From positions 62,001 to 126,000 of the forward strand of contig CAZVPF010000005.1 of NCBI GenBank assembly GCA_964628195.1: 64,000 bases of DNA, in the 5' to 3' direction. Shown in pieces: positions 8,478 to 17,182 of this stretch (position 1 is its first letter; every line of letters starts with the position of its first letter). Made by a program: the position numbers and the translations under genes. This DNA is from CAZVPF01 sp964628195. GTDB lineage: Bacteria; Planctomycetota; Phycisphaerae; Sedimentisphaerales; Anaerohalosphaeraceae. A model generated the notes under the pieces. The model ran no database searches, had not been told where the DNA came from, and worked only from the letters and a program-made list of their open reading frames with translations.

Positions 8478-9953
8478 ATGATAGAAAACAACAACTCATC
8501 TTTTGCTTATGAATTTTATGAAAATTCTTATGAGCCTCAACATGGTTATAATGCTCAAGAATTATCTAATGAAATAATTGATAAGTCGATTGATGTCAAC
8601 TTTGGCGCCGGTATGGATTATATTCTTCTCGCCGGCTGGATGTTCTGCGGGTTGATTGGTCTGGCGACAATTGTTTTCCTGAACCAGACATTGGCAGGTA
8701 TTGCGATAATCGCGATACCTACGATGATCGGGATGATATTGAAGCCGACTTTTTCTGTTTGTGTTTTTATGCTTACCTTGCCGACAAGCGCAGGCATTGC
8801 GATTCCGGGGATGCTCTCACTCGGAAGGGGTGTTGGGTTTGCGGTGGCTTTTTCATTTCTGCTTAATCTTACTGTGAGCAGGCCTCATCTGAGAATGAAA
8901 AACAAGGCGATCTGGTGTGCCCTGGCTCTTGTCGGTCTGACGGGGCTTAATGTTTTAAGGGCTTCATCCATGTTGGCGGAATTTTTAAGATTTTTCACGG
9001 CAGTTCAGCTTGTAATACTTTTTTTAATTGTTTACTGGGTCATAACCTGCAACGGCTGGAACTCGCTGAAGTGGATACTCAGGTCTTATGTCATCGGTAC
9101 TGTTATGATGTTTATATTCAGTTTTTTGACAGGTGCGGCGGCAAGGTCCATAGTCGCCGGTGAAGGCAGGCTCATGGCCACTTTTGGCTCAGAGGTGAAT
9201 CCTAACTTTCTTGCGGGGGTCGCAATAATGGCGCTTTTCGCGGCGATATATTTGTTTATAACAGATAGAAGTTTATTGTGGAAGATGTTTTACCTGTTTT
9301 CTTTCCTGTTTTTGCCTGTAATTATACTCAAACTCGGCTCGCGAGGCGCCGTGGTGGCGATGGCATTGACAGTGGTTTCTCCCGTATTTTTTGCCAAGGA
9401 CCTGATTAAAAAGCCTTCGATAATTATTATATTAGGTCTTTTTATTATTCTTCTTGCGGGTTTAGCTTTTTTCGCTTTTTCCAAAGGGCAGTTGACCCAG
9501 GAGGTTTCATCACGGTATACGGACATTGATTATGCTAAACAGTCTTTAAGTTACCGATTATATTTAAACCGAAAAGCGATAAGTGTAAGTTTAAGTAATC
9601 CATTGGGTACAACGTTTAGTGGGTGGTTTAGCAAAACAAGTTTAGAACATTTTCCTCATAGCGACCTTTTCTTCATGTTAGGTGCTTATGGCATAATCGG
9701 GGCAGGCATATTTTCCTTCTTCTTTCTTTTCTTGTTTTTGACTGTAAAAAAGATGCCCTTAGGTATAGATAAAATATACGCAAGGGCTATTCTAACATAC
9801 CTTTTCATTGTCGGCTTTAACAATGTTTATATATGGCGTAAGTTTTTCTGGGTTTTTCTGGCCATTTCCATGGCTTTTTATGTTTTGGAAAAGAGAAAAG
9901 TTTATATTCCAAATCAGCCAACTTACAGTGAACCTGACTTGATATATTCCTGA
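8478..9953 (+). CDS. O-antigen polymerase/ligase-like membrane protein
   Basis: A 491-residue polytopic membrane protein with about 11-12 hydrophobic helices after a polar ~45-residue N-terminus. A large periplasmic loop is followed by a segment with NPNFLAGVAIMALFA and LKLGSRGAVVAMALTV, which is the Wzy_C/WaaL-like signature with the conserved Gly-Ser-Arg-Gly. Such proteins either polymerise repeat units or ligate them to a lipid or protein acceptor in the periplasm; sequence alone does not separate the two roles. As the only such protein in the locus, polymerase is the more likely. Confidence 0.75.
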   Translation: MIENNNSSFAYEFYENSYEPQHGYNAQELSNEIIDKSIDVNFGAGMDYILLAGWMFCGLIGLATIVFLNQTLAGIAIIAIPTMIGMILKPTFSVCVFMLTLPTSAGIAIPGMLSLGRGVGFAVAFSFLLNLTVSRPHLRMKNKAIWCALALVGLTGLNVLRASSMLAEFLRFFTAVQLVILFLIVYWVITCNGWNSLKWILRSYVIGTVMMFIFSFLTGAAARSIVAGEGRLMATFGSEVNPNFLAGVAIMALFAAIYLFITDRSLLWKMFYLFSFLFLPVIILKLGSRGAVVAMALTVVSPVFFAKDLIKKPSIIIILGLFIILLAGLAFFAFSKGQLTQEVSSRYTDIDYAKQSLSYRLYLNRKAISVSLSNPLGTTFSGWFSKTSLEHFPHSDLFFMLGAYGIIGAGIFSFFFLFLFLTVKKMPLGIDKIYARAILTYLFIVGFNNVYIWRKFFWVFLAISMAFYVLEKRKVYIPNQPTYSEPDLIYS

Positions 9954-10017
9954 ATATACACTTATTAGTGGTATATTTCATTTAGATGGTTTTAGTCTTA
10001 GATATTTTTTAGTTCTT

Positions 10018-11223
10018 ATGCGCATTTTAGCAATCAGTCATAACTTTCCAAACTCAAGGAATGCCAACGAGGGTGCATTTGTCGCACGTCAGTTTCACGA
10101 GTTGGCCCGGCAGGGAAATGATGTTGCGGTTTTTGTACCCGCTGCGTGGATACCAACTCCACTTACTTACCTGAGATCAGGGGAACTGCGTGACAAGAGG
10201 CAGAATTTTTGCTATAAAGACATGAAGGCTGAGGATATAAGATTTCCCTGTATCCCCCATATGCAAGCTTTGCCTCTTAATAATAAAATGGCATATTTTG
10301 TTTTACGTAATAAACTCAAAAAAGCACATCAAGAGAAGCCTTTCGATATCATATATGCCAGATTCTTATTTGTAGATGGGTTTGTAGCAGCAAAACTGTC
10401 TCGTGATTTGAATGTTCCCTGCGTGGCAGTTTCTGCGGGTTCTGACTTGAATCTTTTTGCCCGGGCAAATAAATTATCGTTTAATGATCTTATGTATATC
10501 CTTCGCAATGTTGACGGGTTGGTAACCAGTGGTAAAAAATCCGCTTTAAAGATCAAGGAACTTTCCGGCAGAGATGCTTTGGTACTTCACGGAGTTGTTG
10601 ACACTGAAACTTTTTGCCCTGCAGAGAACAGGGATATGGCCAAAAGCCGTATCGGCCTTGAAATAAATAAAAAGGTACTTCTTTATTTAGGGTCCTTCAA
10701 GCGGTCTAAAGGCGTTTTCGACATGATCGATGCATATAACCGTCTGCATGTTCGTTTTGGGGACTGGGTTTTCAAGATTTGCGGTTACGGTCCCGATAAG
10801 GCCGAAATGCAGGAATATATCAATGAAAAGCATGCCTCGGATTATATTCACGTTGAGCCTGCTGTTGATACGAGTGAGGTTCATAAATGGATGCAGGCAT
10901 GTGATGCTTTCGTTTTAGCTTCTCATTCAGAAGGGATGCCCAATGCCGTAATGGAGGCTATGGCTTGCGGTTCAGCGGTAGTTGTTACCTCGGTAGGTGG
11001 TATTCCATATGAGTTCACAAACCGCAGGGAGGCACTGATTGTTGAGCCAAAAGACATCGACAGTATTGCAACGGGTCTTTCCGAGGTGATGGAAGATGAG
11101 AATCTTCGGCGGGAATTAGGTTCGAATGCAAGAAACAAAGCAGTTGAGAGGTTTGATCTGAAAAGTAATACATCTACTTTGATTTCTTACTTTGATGAGA
11201 TCATAGACAAATCACGGAATTGA
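10018..11223 (+). CDS. Glycosyltransferase family 4 protein
   Basis: A 401-residue GT-B glycosyltransferase. Start MRILAISHNFPNSRNANEGAF is the usual N-terminal strand and glycine loop. The C-terminal domain begins KVLLYLGSFKRSKGVFDMI and includes VLASHSEGMPNAVMEAMACG, the E-x7-E donor-binding motif, followed by VVVTSVGGIPYE. It is one of four GT4 enzymes in the locus, so the repeat unit probably has several sugars. A 64-base gap separates it from the polymerase-like gene. Confidence 0.85.
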   Translation: MRILAISHNFPNSRNANEGAFVARQFHELARQGNDVAVFVPAAWIPTPLTYLRSGELRDKRQNFCYKDMKAEDIRFPCIPHMQALPLNNKMAYFVLRNKLKKAHQEKPFDIIYARFLFVDGFVAAKLSRDLNVPCVAVSAGSDLNLFARANKLSFNDLMYILRNVDGLVTSGKKSALKIKELSGRDALVLHGVVDTETFCPAENRDMAKSRIGLEINKKVLLYLGSFKRSKGVFDMIDAYNRLHVRFGDWVFKICGYGPDKAEMQEYINEKHASDYIHVEPAVDTSEVHKWMQACDAFVLASHSEGMPNAVMEAMACGSAVVVTSVGGIPYEFTNRREALIVEPKDIDSIATGLSEVMEDENLRRELGSNARNKAVERFDLKSNTSTLISYFDEIIDKSRN

Positions 11224-11253
11224 TATTGGTCATCTGAATATAGGCTGAGATAA

Positions 11254-12384
11254 TTGGTAAAACAACATAAGATATGTGTAATTACGGTTCTTCACAGGTC
11301 TAATGATAACAGGATTTTTCGGCGTGAATGCTGCAGCCTTTTGTCGAAAGGCTTTGATGTTCACTTTATTGCGCCGGATGATGAGCCTCCGGAAAAAACC
11401 GATATAAAGTATCATTCGATCAAGAGGTATGGTAATATATTCAAACGTGTTTTTTGGGGGAACTGGAAAGTTCTTAAACTCGCATTATCGATAAATGCAG
11501 ATATATACCATTATCACGACCCGGAATTTATTCCGCTTGGTTTTTTAATGGCTGTTATGGGGAAAAAGGTGGTTTTCGACGTACACGAATCTGTGCATAA
11601 TCAAATAAAAGGCAAGGGATGGATACCAAAGCCTTTACGCATTTTGGTATCACGATTTTATCTTTTAGCTGAGAGATTGTTGACAAAAAACCAGGGTTTG
11701 ATAGTAGCTAACCGACGCAGTGTGGATGATTATAAGAGAAAAGTGTATCTAGTTCAGAATTATCCAATACTCAGGGATGATCTTTGGAATTCTTATGATA
11801 GGAATAAATTTGAATCAAAACCACTGATTGTATATGTAGGCGGGGTTTCTATGGTAAGGGGTGCTGATGTCTATGTGGAATTAGCAGGTAAATTAAAACA
11901 GGCTGGCTATAGTTTTGAAATGAAAATAATCGGTTGGAACTGCGGAAATACAGTAGAACAACTTTCTGGCAGAGTTTCGGAACTGGAGGTTGAAGAATGC
12001 CTTGAATTTACAGGCGGTCTTGATTGGCTTGAAGCTATGAAATTGATGACAAAAGCTCATATTGGGCTTTGTTTATTAAGGCCTATTCCTAATTACACGA
12101 AATGCCTTGCGACTAAGATCGTTGAATATATGTTGTTGGGTATTCCTACGCTTTGCTCAGATTTTGATGTCTGGAGGCCTTATGTAGAAGGAGAAAATAC
12201 CGGTTTGATGGCGGACCCCGAAGACATAGACGACATATTTGAAAAATGTTCGAGTATGCTCGATAACAGACAGACTCTTGAGGAAATGGCAGATCGAGGC
12301 AGGCTGGCAGTACAAGAAAAATATAATTGGGACATAGAATTCCAGAGTCTTATTTTATGTTATAATGATCTTCTAATAAATTGA
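11254..12384 (+). CDS. Glycosyltransferase family 4 protein
   Basis: A 376-residue GT-B glycosyltransferase of the type annotated as GT4-like. The N-terminal domain has CVITVLHRSNDNRIFRRE and DIYHYHDPEFIPLG. The C-terminal domain starts LIVYVGGVSMVRGADVYVEL and has TKIVEYMLLGIPTLCSDF as the donor-binding helix. The start is TTG at 11254, 30 bases after the previous gene. The protein stops three bases before the convergent minus-strand gene that ends at 12387, so the two 3' ends abut with no terminator between them. Confidence 0.8.
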   Translation: MVKQHKICVITVLHRSNDNRIFRRECCSLLSKGFDVHFIAPDDEPPEKTDIKYHSIKRYGNIFKRVFWGNWKVLKLALSINADIYHYHDPEFIPLGFLMAVMGKKVVFDVHESVHNQIKGKGWIPKPLRILVSRFYLLAERLLTKNQGLIVANRRSVDDYKRKVYLVQNYPILRDDLWNSYDRNKFESKPLIVYVGGVSMVRGADVYVELAGKLKQAGYSFEMKIIGWNCGNTVEQLSGRVSELEVEECLEFTGGLDWLEAMKLMTKAHIGLCLLRPIPNYTKCLATKIVEYMLLGIPTLCSDFDVWRPYVEGENTGLMADPEDIDDIFEKCSSMLDNRQTLEEMADRGRLAVQEKYNWDIEFQSLILCYNDLLIN

Positions 12385-12386
12385 GT

Positions 12387-13706
12387 TTATGGAAACAGCT
12401 TTTGGTTTTGATTCTCAGAGATCAGTCTTGCCGCCCAGGCCAAATAACATATTTTTGCGTTTTCCATTGAAATATTCTGTGTTTTCTCAGGAAAGTTCTT
12501 TGCTCCATTTGTTATGTCATAACCCATTGAGATATAGATGTCTTTTATGTTGTCGTCGTAGGCTGCGAGCCTGTGCCAGCCGAAATAAACCAGGCCTTTG
12601 AATCCCGGAGGTGAAGTTATACCGGAACTTCTTAAATATTCGGTTCGTTTTCCATGCAGATAATTAGTAAAGAAAAACGTTTTGTAGCCCGGTTTCCAGA
12701 TTTGTTTATTGAATGTATTTATGAGTCCTTTTACAATATTTGGGTCTACAATTCCGCTTTCGTACCCTTTCAATGCGGTCCAAACGGTTCTGTTAGCATG
12801 AGATGTGTCCTGGATAACGAGTTTTTTCCTGATTTGCCAGTACCACTGAAAACCACCGGTATCTGTTCTTTTCACGAGTCCCCATTCTTTGGGTACTAAT
12901 TTGCCGAGTTTCTTGCTTTGAGGATGAGATTGTGACAAGTCTTTTCGTGGTATCATATATAAATTTGATATTGTCTCAGCCCACTGGCCATAAGGATATC
13001 TTGTTCTGCCAAGTTTATGCATATCCATGCAAATGCATGCAAAATGTTCTCGCTTATCCCTGGCTGTGTGAAGGACAGCAAAAAGATAGTTCAGATTATC
13101 AGGGCCGTTGAGTTTTTGCAGGTGTGAGTTTTCAATATAATTAAAATATTTTTCTAAAACCTGGTGTTCGACAAAGTCCGCGATTTTATCCCAGCCGATC
13201 ATGTTTTTTTCGTGTAAAATTGAAGCCACCATCATAAACCCAGCGGAAGCTTGGAAATCGGCAATTTGGCTATGGCCATTTGTTGCGTTTTTCAAGGATT
13301 TTGAAAAAAAACAAGGCCAAATGCCGTATGTTTTACCTCTAATTATGTATGATTTTGCGTTCTTTTCTGCTTGAAATATGGATTGTTTCACAAGATTGTA
13401 GGCGGTTATAATATATTTTTGATTATCTGTTGCACGGTACATGTCTATAAGTGATTGAATTTCCTGACGCAAGTAATATACTTCCTGATCATTGGCGAGA
13501 TTTCTGATTAGTGGGTCCTTTTTCCTGCTATATTGAATATCATAAGCCTCGACAAGCCTTTGAAAGAGAAGCGGGTAATTGTCTTCATTTAATGGTGAGA
13601 TTGTAGAGTTTAGCGATGTTAATAAATCATTTGGCTTTGCTGATAGTGCTGCTTTCGATAACAGTAATAAGCCAAGTAACAGAATTAAGGAAGTTTTATT
13701 TGACAT
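12387..13706 (-). CDS. Secreted protein of unknown function, possible alpha/alpha-barrel polysaccharide-active enzyme
   Basis: A 439-residue protein with a clear Sec signal peptide (SLILLLGLLLLSKAALSAKP). It is helix-rich and contains the segments GHSQIADFQASAGFMM, YPYGQWAETISNL and QDTSHANRTVWTALKG. The spacing of aromatic, His and Arg residues is reminiscent of toroid-type polysaccharide lyases or hydrolases, but I cannot assign a family. It is the only minus-strand gene inside the polysaccharide locus, which fits a periplasmic enzyme trimming or clearing the polymer. The ATG start at 13706 is followed at once by the signal peptide. It may have its own promoter in the 13707-13809 gap. Confidence 0.5.
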   Translation of the reverse strand: MSNKTSLILLLGLLLLSKAALSAKPNDLLTSLNSTISPLNEDNYPLLFQRLVEAYDIQYSRKKDPLIRNLANDQEVYYLRQEIQSLIDMYRATDNQKYIITAYNLVKQSIFQAEKNAKSYIIRGKTYGIWPCFFSKSLKNATNGHSQIADFQASAGFMMVASILHEKNMIGWDKIADFVEHQVLEKYFNYIENSHLQKLNGPDNLNYLFAVLHTARDKREHFACICMDMHKLGRTRYPYGQWAETISNLYMIPRKDLSQSHPQSKKLGKLVPKEWGLVKRTDTGGFQWYWQIRKKLVIQDTSHANRTVWTALKGYESGIVDPNIVKGLINTFNKQIWKPGYKTFFFTNYLHGKRTEYLRSSGITSPPGFKGLVYFGWHRLAAYDDNIKDIYISMGYDITNGAKNFPEKTQNISMENAKICYLAWAARLISENQNQKLFP

Positions 13707-13809
13707 AGTAACAACATTTTAACCAATTTTGCGGACGTCAGTCAAGTAATTATACTTATTTGATATCAAAATGTTCTTACAAGAAATAAAACAGGAGAGT
13801 TTTACCAAG

Positions 13810-15015
13810 ATGCACATTCTTTATTTACATCAATATTTTGCAGTTCCTAAAGGCACCACTGGAACAAGGTCTTACGAGTTTGCTCGAAGGTGGGTTGCTA
13901 AAGGTCATGAGATAACAGTCATTACAGGGCATACGGACACCGGAGGACTGGAATATCGCAAGGGAATGCAGAATATAGACGGGATAAATGTATATATAGT
14001 GGGTTCAAGGTACAGTAATAAGCAATCTTTTGCCCGTCGCATACTTGCTTTTTTTCAGTTTATGTTACTTTCATTTTTCAAGAGTTTAAGTGTTAAGAAT
14101 GTTGATGTTGTATATGCCACCAGCACTCCACTTACAATTGGGATACCCGCAATGCTGCTGAAGTGGATAAAAAGAAAACCATTCTTTTTCGAGGTGCGCG
14201 ACCAGTGGCCCGAAATACCCATTGAAATGGGCTTTATAAGAAATCCGCTTCTTAAATGGTTTCTGATTAAACTTGAAAGGCGGATTTACTTAAGCAGTTG
14301 CGGAGTTGTCGCCTTGTCGCCGGGTATGGCTGAGGGTGTCAAAGAATCCCTGGGGACAGTAGACCGGAAAGTAATCATCGCCTCGAATTGCAGTGATTTA
14401 GACAGGTTCAGGCCGAATGTCGACAGCGGTTCGCTGAGGGCTAATAAAGGCTGGCAAGACAAATTCCTGCTTATGCATTGCGGAGCTATGGGAAGGGCAA
14501 ATGGTCTTGATTTTTTAATTGAAGCTGCGAAAAAGCTCCAGGAACATAAAGACATACATTTCGTACTTGCGGGGGGAGGTTCGGAAGCGGAAAGGCTGAG
14601 TGAGAGTATTAAAAGTAATCAATTGAATAATATCGAAATGGTTGGCACAGTGCCTAAACATGAACTGCCCGTTTACTTCGCTGCATGTGACGTGTCCCTG
14701 GTAATATTCGCGAATTATAAAATATTGCAGCACAATTCCGCCAATAAGTTCTTTGATTCGTTAAGTGCCGGTAAGCCTGTTTTGCTGAATTACTCCGGCT
14801 GGCAGAGAGATGAGATAGAAAACGCTGACGCGGGTTTCGGCACTGAACTTTGCGATTTGGATGAATTTGTGGACAAAGTCCTCAAACTGTATAACAACAG
14901 GCAGATGCTGCCCGAAATGGGCGCCAATGCCCGTAAACTTGCTGAGCTGAAGTTTTCAAGAGACAAAATTGCCGCTGAGGTACTGGAGTTCATAACTACT
15001 CCGGTTCAGCGATAA
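13810..15015 (+). CDS. Glycosyltransferase family 4 protein, WbuB-like
   Basis: A ~401-residue GT-B enzyme. MHILYLHQYFAVPKGTTGTR then SYEFARRW and VRDQWPEIPIEMG are typical of the WbuB-like GT4 subgroup seen in O-antigen loci. The C-terminal domain has LLMHCGAMGRANGLDFLIEA and NSANKFFDSLSAGKPVLLN. I start it at the ATG 13810, where homologues begin; the frame is open back to an ATG at 13771, and an AGGAG at 13793-13797 lies between the two. Start of a new plus-strand block after the inserted antisense gene. Confidence 0.85.
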   Translation: MHILYLHQYFAVPKGTTGTRSYEFARRWVAKGHEITVITGHTDTGGLEYRKGMQNIDGINVYIVGSRYSNKQSFARRILAFFQFMLLSFFKSLSVKNVDVVYATSTPLTIGIPAMLLKWIKRKPFFFEVRDQWPEIPIEMGFIRNPLLKWFLIKLERRIYLSSCGVVALSPGMAEGVKESLGTVDRKVIIASNCSDLDRFRPNVDSGSLRANKGWQDKFLLMHCGAMGRANGLDFLIEAAKKLQEHKDIHFVLAGGGSEAERLSESIKSNQLNNIEMVGTVPKHELPVYFAACDVSLVIFANYKILQHNSANKFFDSLSAGKPVLLNYSGWQRDEIENADAGFGTELCDLDEFVDKVLKLYNNRQMLPEMGANARKLAELKFSRDKIAAEVLEFITTPVQR

Positions 15016-15033
15016 TATTGTATAAACGATAAT

Positions 15034-15369
15034 GTGCCCATGAATAATGAAATTGTTAATGTAGTATGTAACGAAACTGGCTGCTATTGCTTTGTCGCAG
15101 CTGGTTCAGTAGTTACGAAAAACATACACAACTACTCGCTTGTCATGGGCAACCCCGCCAAACACCGAAAGTGGATCGGCAGGCAGGGCGTACCTCTCGC
15201 AAAAACCGATAAAGACGGAATATTAATTTATCCGGAAACCGGGTATCGCTATAAAATAACCCCAAAGGGGCTTTCCTGTCTGGAACTTGGTGAGTATGAG
15301 CCTCTTCCGGACGAGTACAGAAAAAGCAAAGTCGGTTACCGTGAAATAAAAAAGAATACAAAGGATTGA
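15034..15369 (+). CDS. Internally deleted WbpD-like acetyltransferase (remnant)
   Basis: A 111-residue frame whose C-terminal ~95 residues match the C-terminus of the acetyltransferase at 23955-24653: CYCFVAAGSVVTKN, YSLVMGNPAKHRKW, then a shared tail with PETGYRYKI and EYRKSKVGY. Its first ~15 residues (NEIVNVVCNETGC) match the N-terminus of the same gene (CRETGC). The whole left-handed beta helix (about 115 residues) is missing, with the join at a GGCTGC word that has near copies at both breakpoints in the intact gene. It is in frame, so a short protein could still be made, but it lacks the acetyl-CoA and sugar sites. Most likely a decaying paralogue. Confidence 0.7.
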   Translation: MPMNNEIVNVVCNETGCYCFVAAGSVVTKNIHNYSLVMGNPAKHRKWIGRQGVPLAKTDKDGILIYPETGYRYKITPKGLSCLELGEYEPLPDEYRKSKVGYREIKKNTKD

Positions 15370-15404
15370 AGCTAACTTAAAGAATTTGATATTCAGGTAG
15401 AAAG

Positions 15405-16460
15405 ATGCCAAAGACAAAGAAAAAAAGCTCAAGCCCGGTAATATTGTTTTTTGCTGTTTTTATTTTGATGATCGCCCTGGCCGTCTTCAATAATTTCAGA
15501 AAGAGAGAGTCTTACGGGTTAGTGGTGCGTGACAACGCCGGCACCTCGTCGGTCAGGACTTATGAAGACTCGCTGATAGCTTTTTTTATCGATGGGCAGG
15601 TTCGTATCTGGAACTGGACCGACATACAGGCACAGCCGCGAGAAGGGGTGGTACCCGGCATGGACGGTGTGTATATAGGCGATGACAGGTGCGTTTCAAT
15701 GGTTATAAAAGACATAAGCGAATTAGTTTTAACGGATTTCAACACCGGTGAAACAGTTGACAGGTTTTATTTCGGACCAGCCGACAGGACCATAATTACC
15801 TGCACCAATTCTGCAAGAAGTGGAATTGCATATGCCGAACTTGACAAAAGCCAAGCCGGTAAAGTCAGAGGATGTAAAATTCTTTTTTTTGACACGGACT
15901 CACTGTCGCTCAAAACAGTTGCCACGCTCGATGTTTCCGGCAGCCGGTGGATGATAGAAGAGATAGCTCTTAGCGAGGACGCGAAGAAAATTGCTGCGGT
16001 CGGTACAAAAGAAGGCAAAGGCCTGATGATCTTGTTCGACGTAGAATCTAGAGAGATTATATTGGAAAAAAATTTTGAGCAGGCCCCGGCTTTTTTAAGC
16101 GCGGCGTTTTCGCCGGACGGCAAGAATAATTACATGCGCGGCGATGACATGAATGTTTATTCCGTGAATACAGGGGACGGCGGATTGGCGATTGTGTATG
16201 AAAGCGGTCTTGAGCGAGGCATTGAAAATGTCGATTGGCCGCTGCAGGATATAGCTGTAAGTCAATCAGGAGATTTAATAGCTGCCACGGTTGGGCGCAC
16301 ATTTGTTATCTGGCAAAAAGAAAACCCTGAGCCGATTGACACTTTGGGGGCCGGGCACAAAATTATAAGTCGAATAACATTAAGCCCGGACGGGGCATAC
16401 CTGGTAAGTTGCGACCTGCGTGCAAGCGGAACGATAGTGGTAAGAAACATCAGAAATTAG
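15405..16460 (+). CDS. Membrane-anchored beta-propeller (WD40-like) protein
   Basis: A 351-residue protein with a basic start (MPKTKKKSS), one transmembrane helix at about residues 11-27 (VILFFAVFILMIALAVF) and a C-terminal outer domain. That domain has repeating four-strand blades with endings such as GQVRIWNW, KGLMILFD, TFVIWQKE and GTIVVRN and lead-ins like LSEDAKKIAAVG, FSPDGKNNY and LSPDGAYLVS, so a seven-bladed propeller is likely. Topology predicts the propeller in the periplasm. No catalytic residues are apparent; it may scaffold assembly of the polysaccharide machinery, which is inference from its place just before the initiating transferase. Confidence 0.65.
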   Translation: MPKTKKKSSSPVILFFAVFILMIALAVFNNFRKRESYGLVVRDNAGTSSVRTYEDSLIAFFIDGQVRIWNWTDIQAQPREGVVPGMDGVYIGDDRCVSMVIKDISELVLTDFNTGETVDRFYFGPADRTIITCTNSARSGIAYAELDKSQAGKVRGCKILFFDTDSLSLKTVATLDVSGSRWMIEEIALSEDAKKIAAVGTKEGKGLMILFDVESREIILEKNFEQAPAFLSAAFSPDGKNNYMRGDDMNVYSVNTGDGGLAIVYESGLERGIENVDWPLQDIAVSQSGDLIAATVGRTFVIWQKENPEPIDTLGAGHKIISRITLSPDGAYLVSCDLRASGTIVVRNIRN

Positions 16461-16504
16461 TATTGGCCGGCCAAATGCCGGAATACTGCAGGGAAGATAT
16501 ACTC

Positions 16505-17179
16505 ATGGCCAATAAATTTATTGCATCGTCTTTAAAAAGGATTTTCGATCTTGTCACTTCTATGCTTGCGATTGTGTTGCTTTCACCTTTTATAATTATT
16601 CTCGCCGTGTTCGTAAAAATTAAACTCGGCAGTCCCATTTTTTTTACGCAGGAAAGGCCCGGTAAAGGAGGCAGGCCTTTCAAGATGTACAAGTTCCGTA
16701 CTATGAGTGATAAGAGGGATGAAAAGGGCAGTCTGCTGCCCGATCATGAAAGGATGACCCCTTTCGGCACATGGTTAAGGAGCACGAGCCTTGACGAACT
16801 GCCGGAGCTTTTCAATGTGATAAGAGGGGAAATGAGTATTGTCGGTCCGCGCCCTTTGCTTATGAAGTATCTGCCGCGTTATTCCACCGAACAATACCGC
16901 CGGCATGAGGTTAAGCCCGGCATAACCGGATGGGCACAGGTCAACGGCAGGAATTTGATTGACTGGGACAGGAAACTTGCTTTGGATGTCTGGTATGTTG
17001 ATAACATGTCGTTTTGGCTCGACATAAAGATTATATTTTTGACCGCCATTCATGTGTTAAAGCGTGAAAATGTTACGCAGGATGGGCATGTTACCGTTGA
17101 GGAGTTCATGGGGCCCGGCAAAGACACTCGTCTTATCAATAATAACGGCAGCCCGGACAACGAGCAGGAAACAACTTAA
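16505..17179 (+). CDS. Initiating phosphoglycosyl transferase (PglC/WcaJ-type sugar transferase)
   Basis: Transfers a sugar-1-phosphate to undecaprenyl phosphate, the first step of repeat-unit assembly at the inner membrane. One re-entrant hydrophobic segment (IVLLSPFIIILAVFVKI) precedes the catalytic part: GSPIFFTQERPGKGGRPF, KMYKFRTM, the Asp-Glu dyad in TSLDELPELFNV, SIVGPRPLL and KPGITGWAQVNGRN. The ~224-residue length marks the small monotopic PglC class, with no large N-terminal domain as in WbaP. The ATG at 16505 is preceded by CAGGGAAG; the frame is open upstream to 16409, but that would overlap the propeller gene. Confidence 0.93.
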   Translation: MANKFIASSLKRIFDLVTSMLAIVLLSPFIIILAVFVKIKLGSPIFFTQERPGKGGRPFKMYKFRTMSDKRDEKGSLLPDHERMTPFGTWLRSTSLDELPELFNVIRGEMSIVGPRPLLMKYLPRYSTEQYRRHEVKPGITGWAQVNGRNLIDWDRKLALDVWYVDNMSFWLDIKIIFLTAIHVLKRENVTQDGHVTVEEFMGPGKDTRLINNNGSPDNEQETT

Positions 17180-17182
17180 AAA

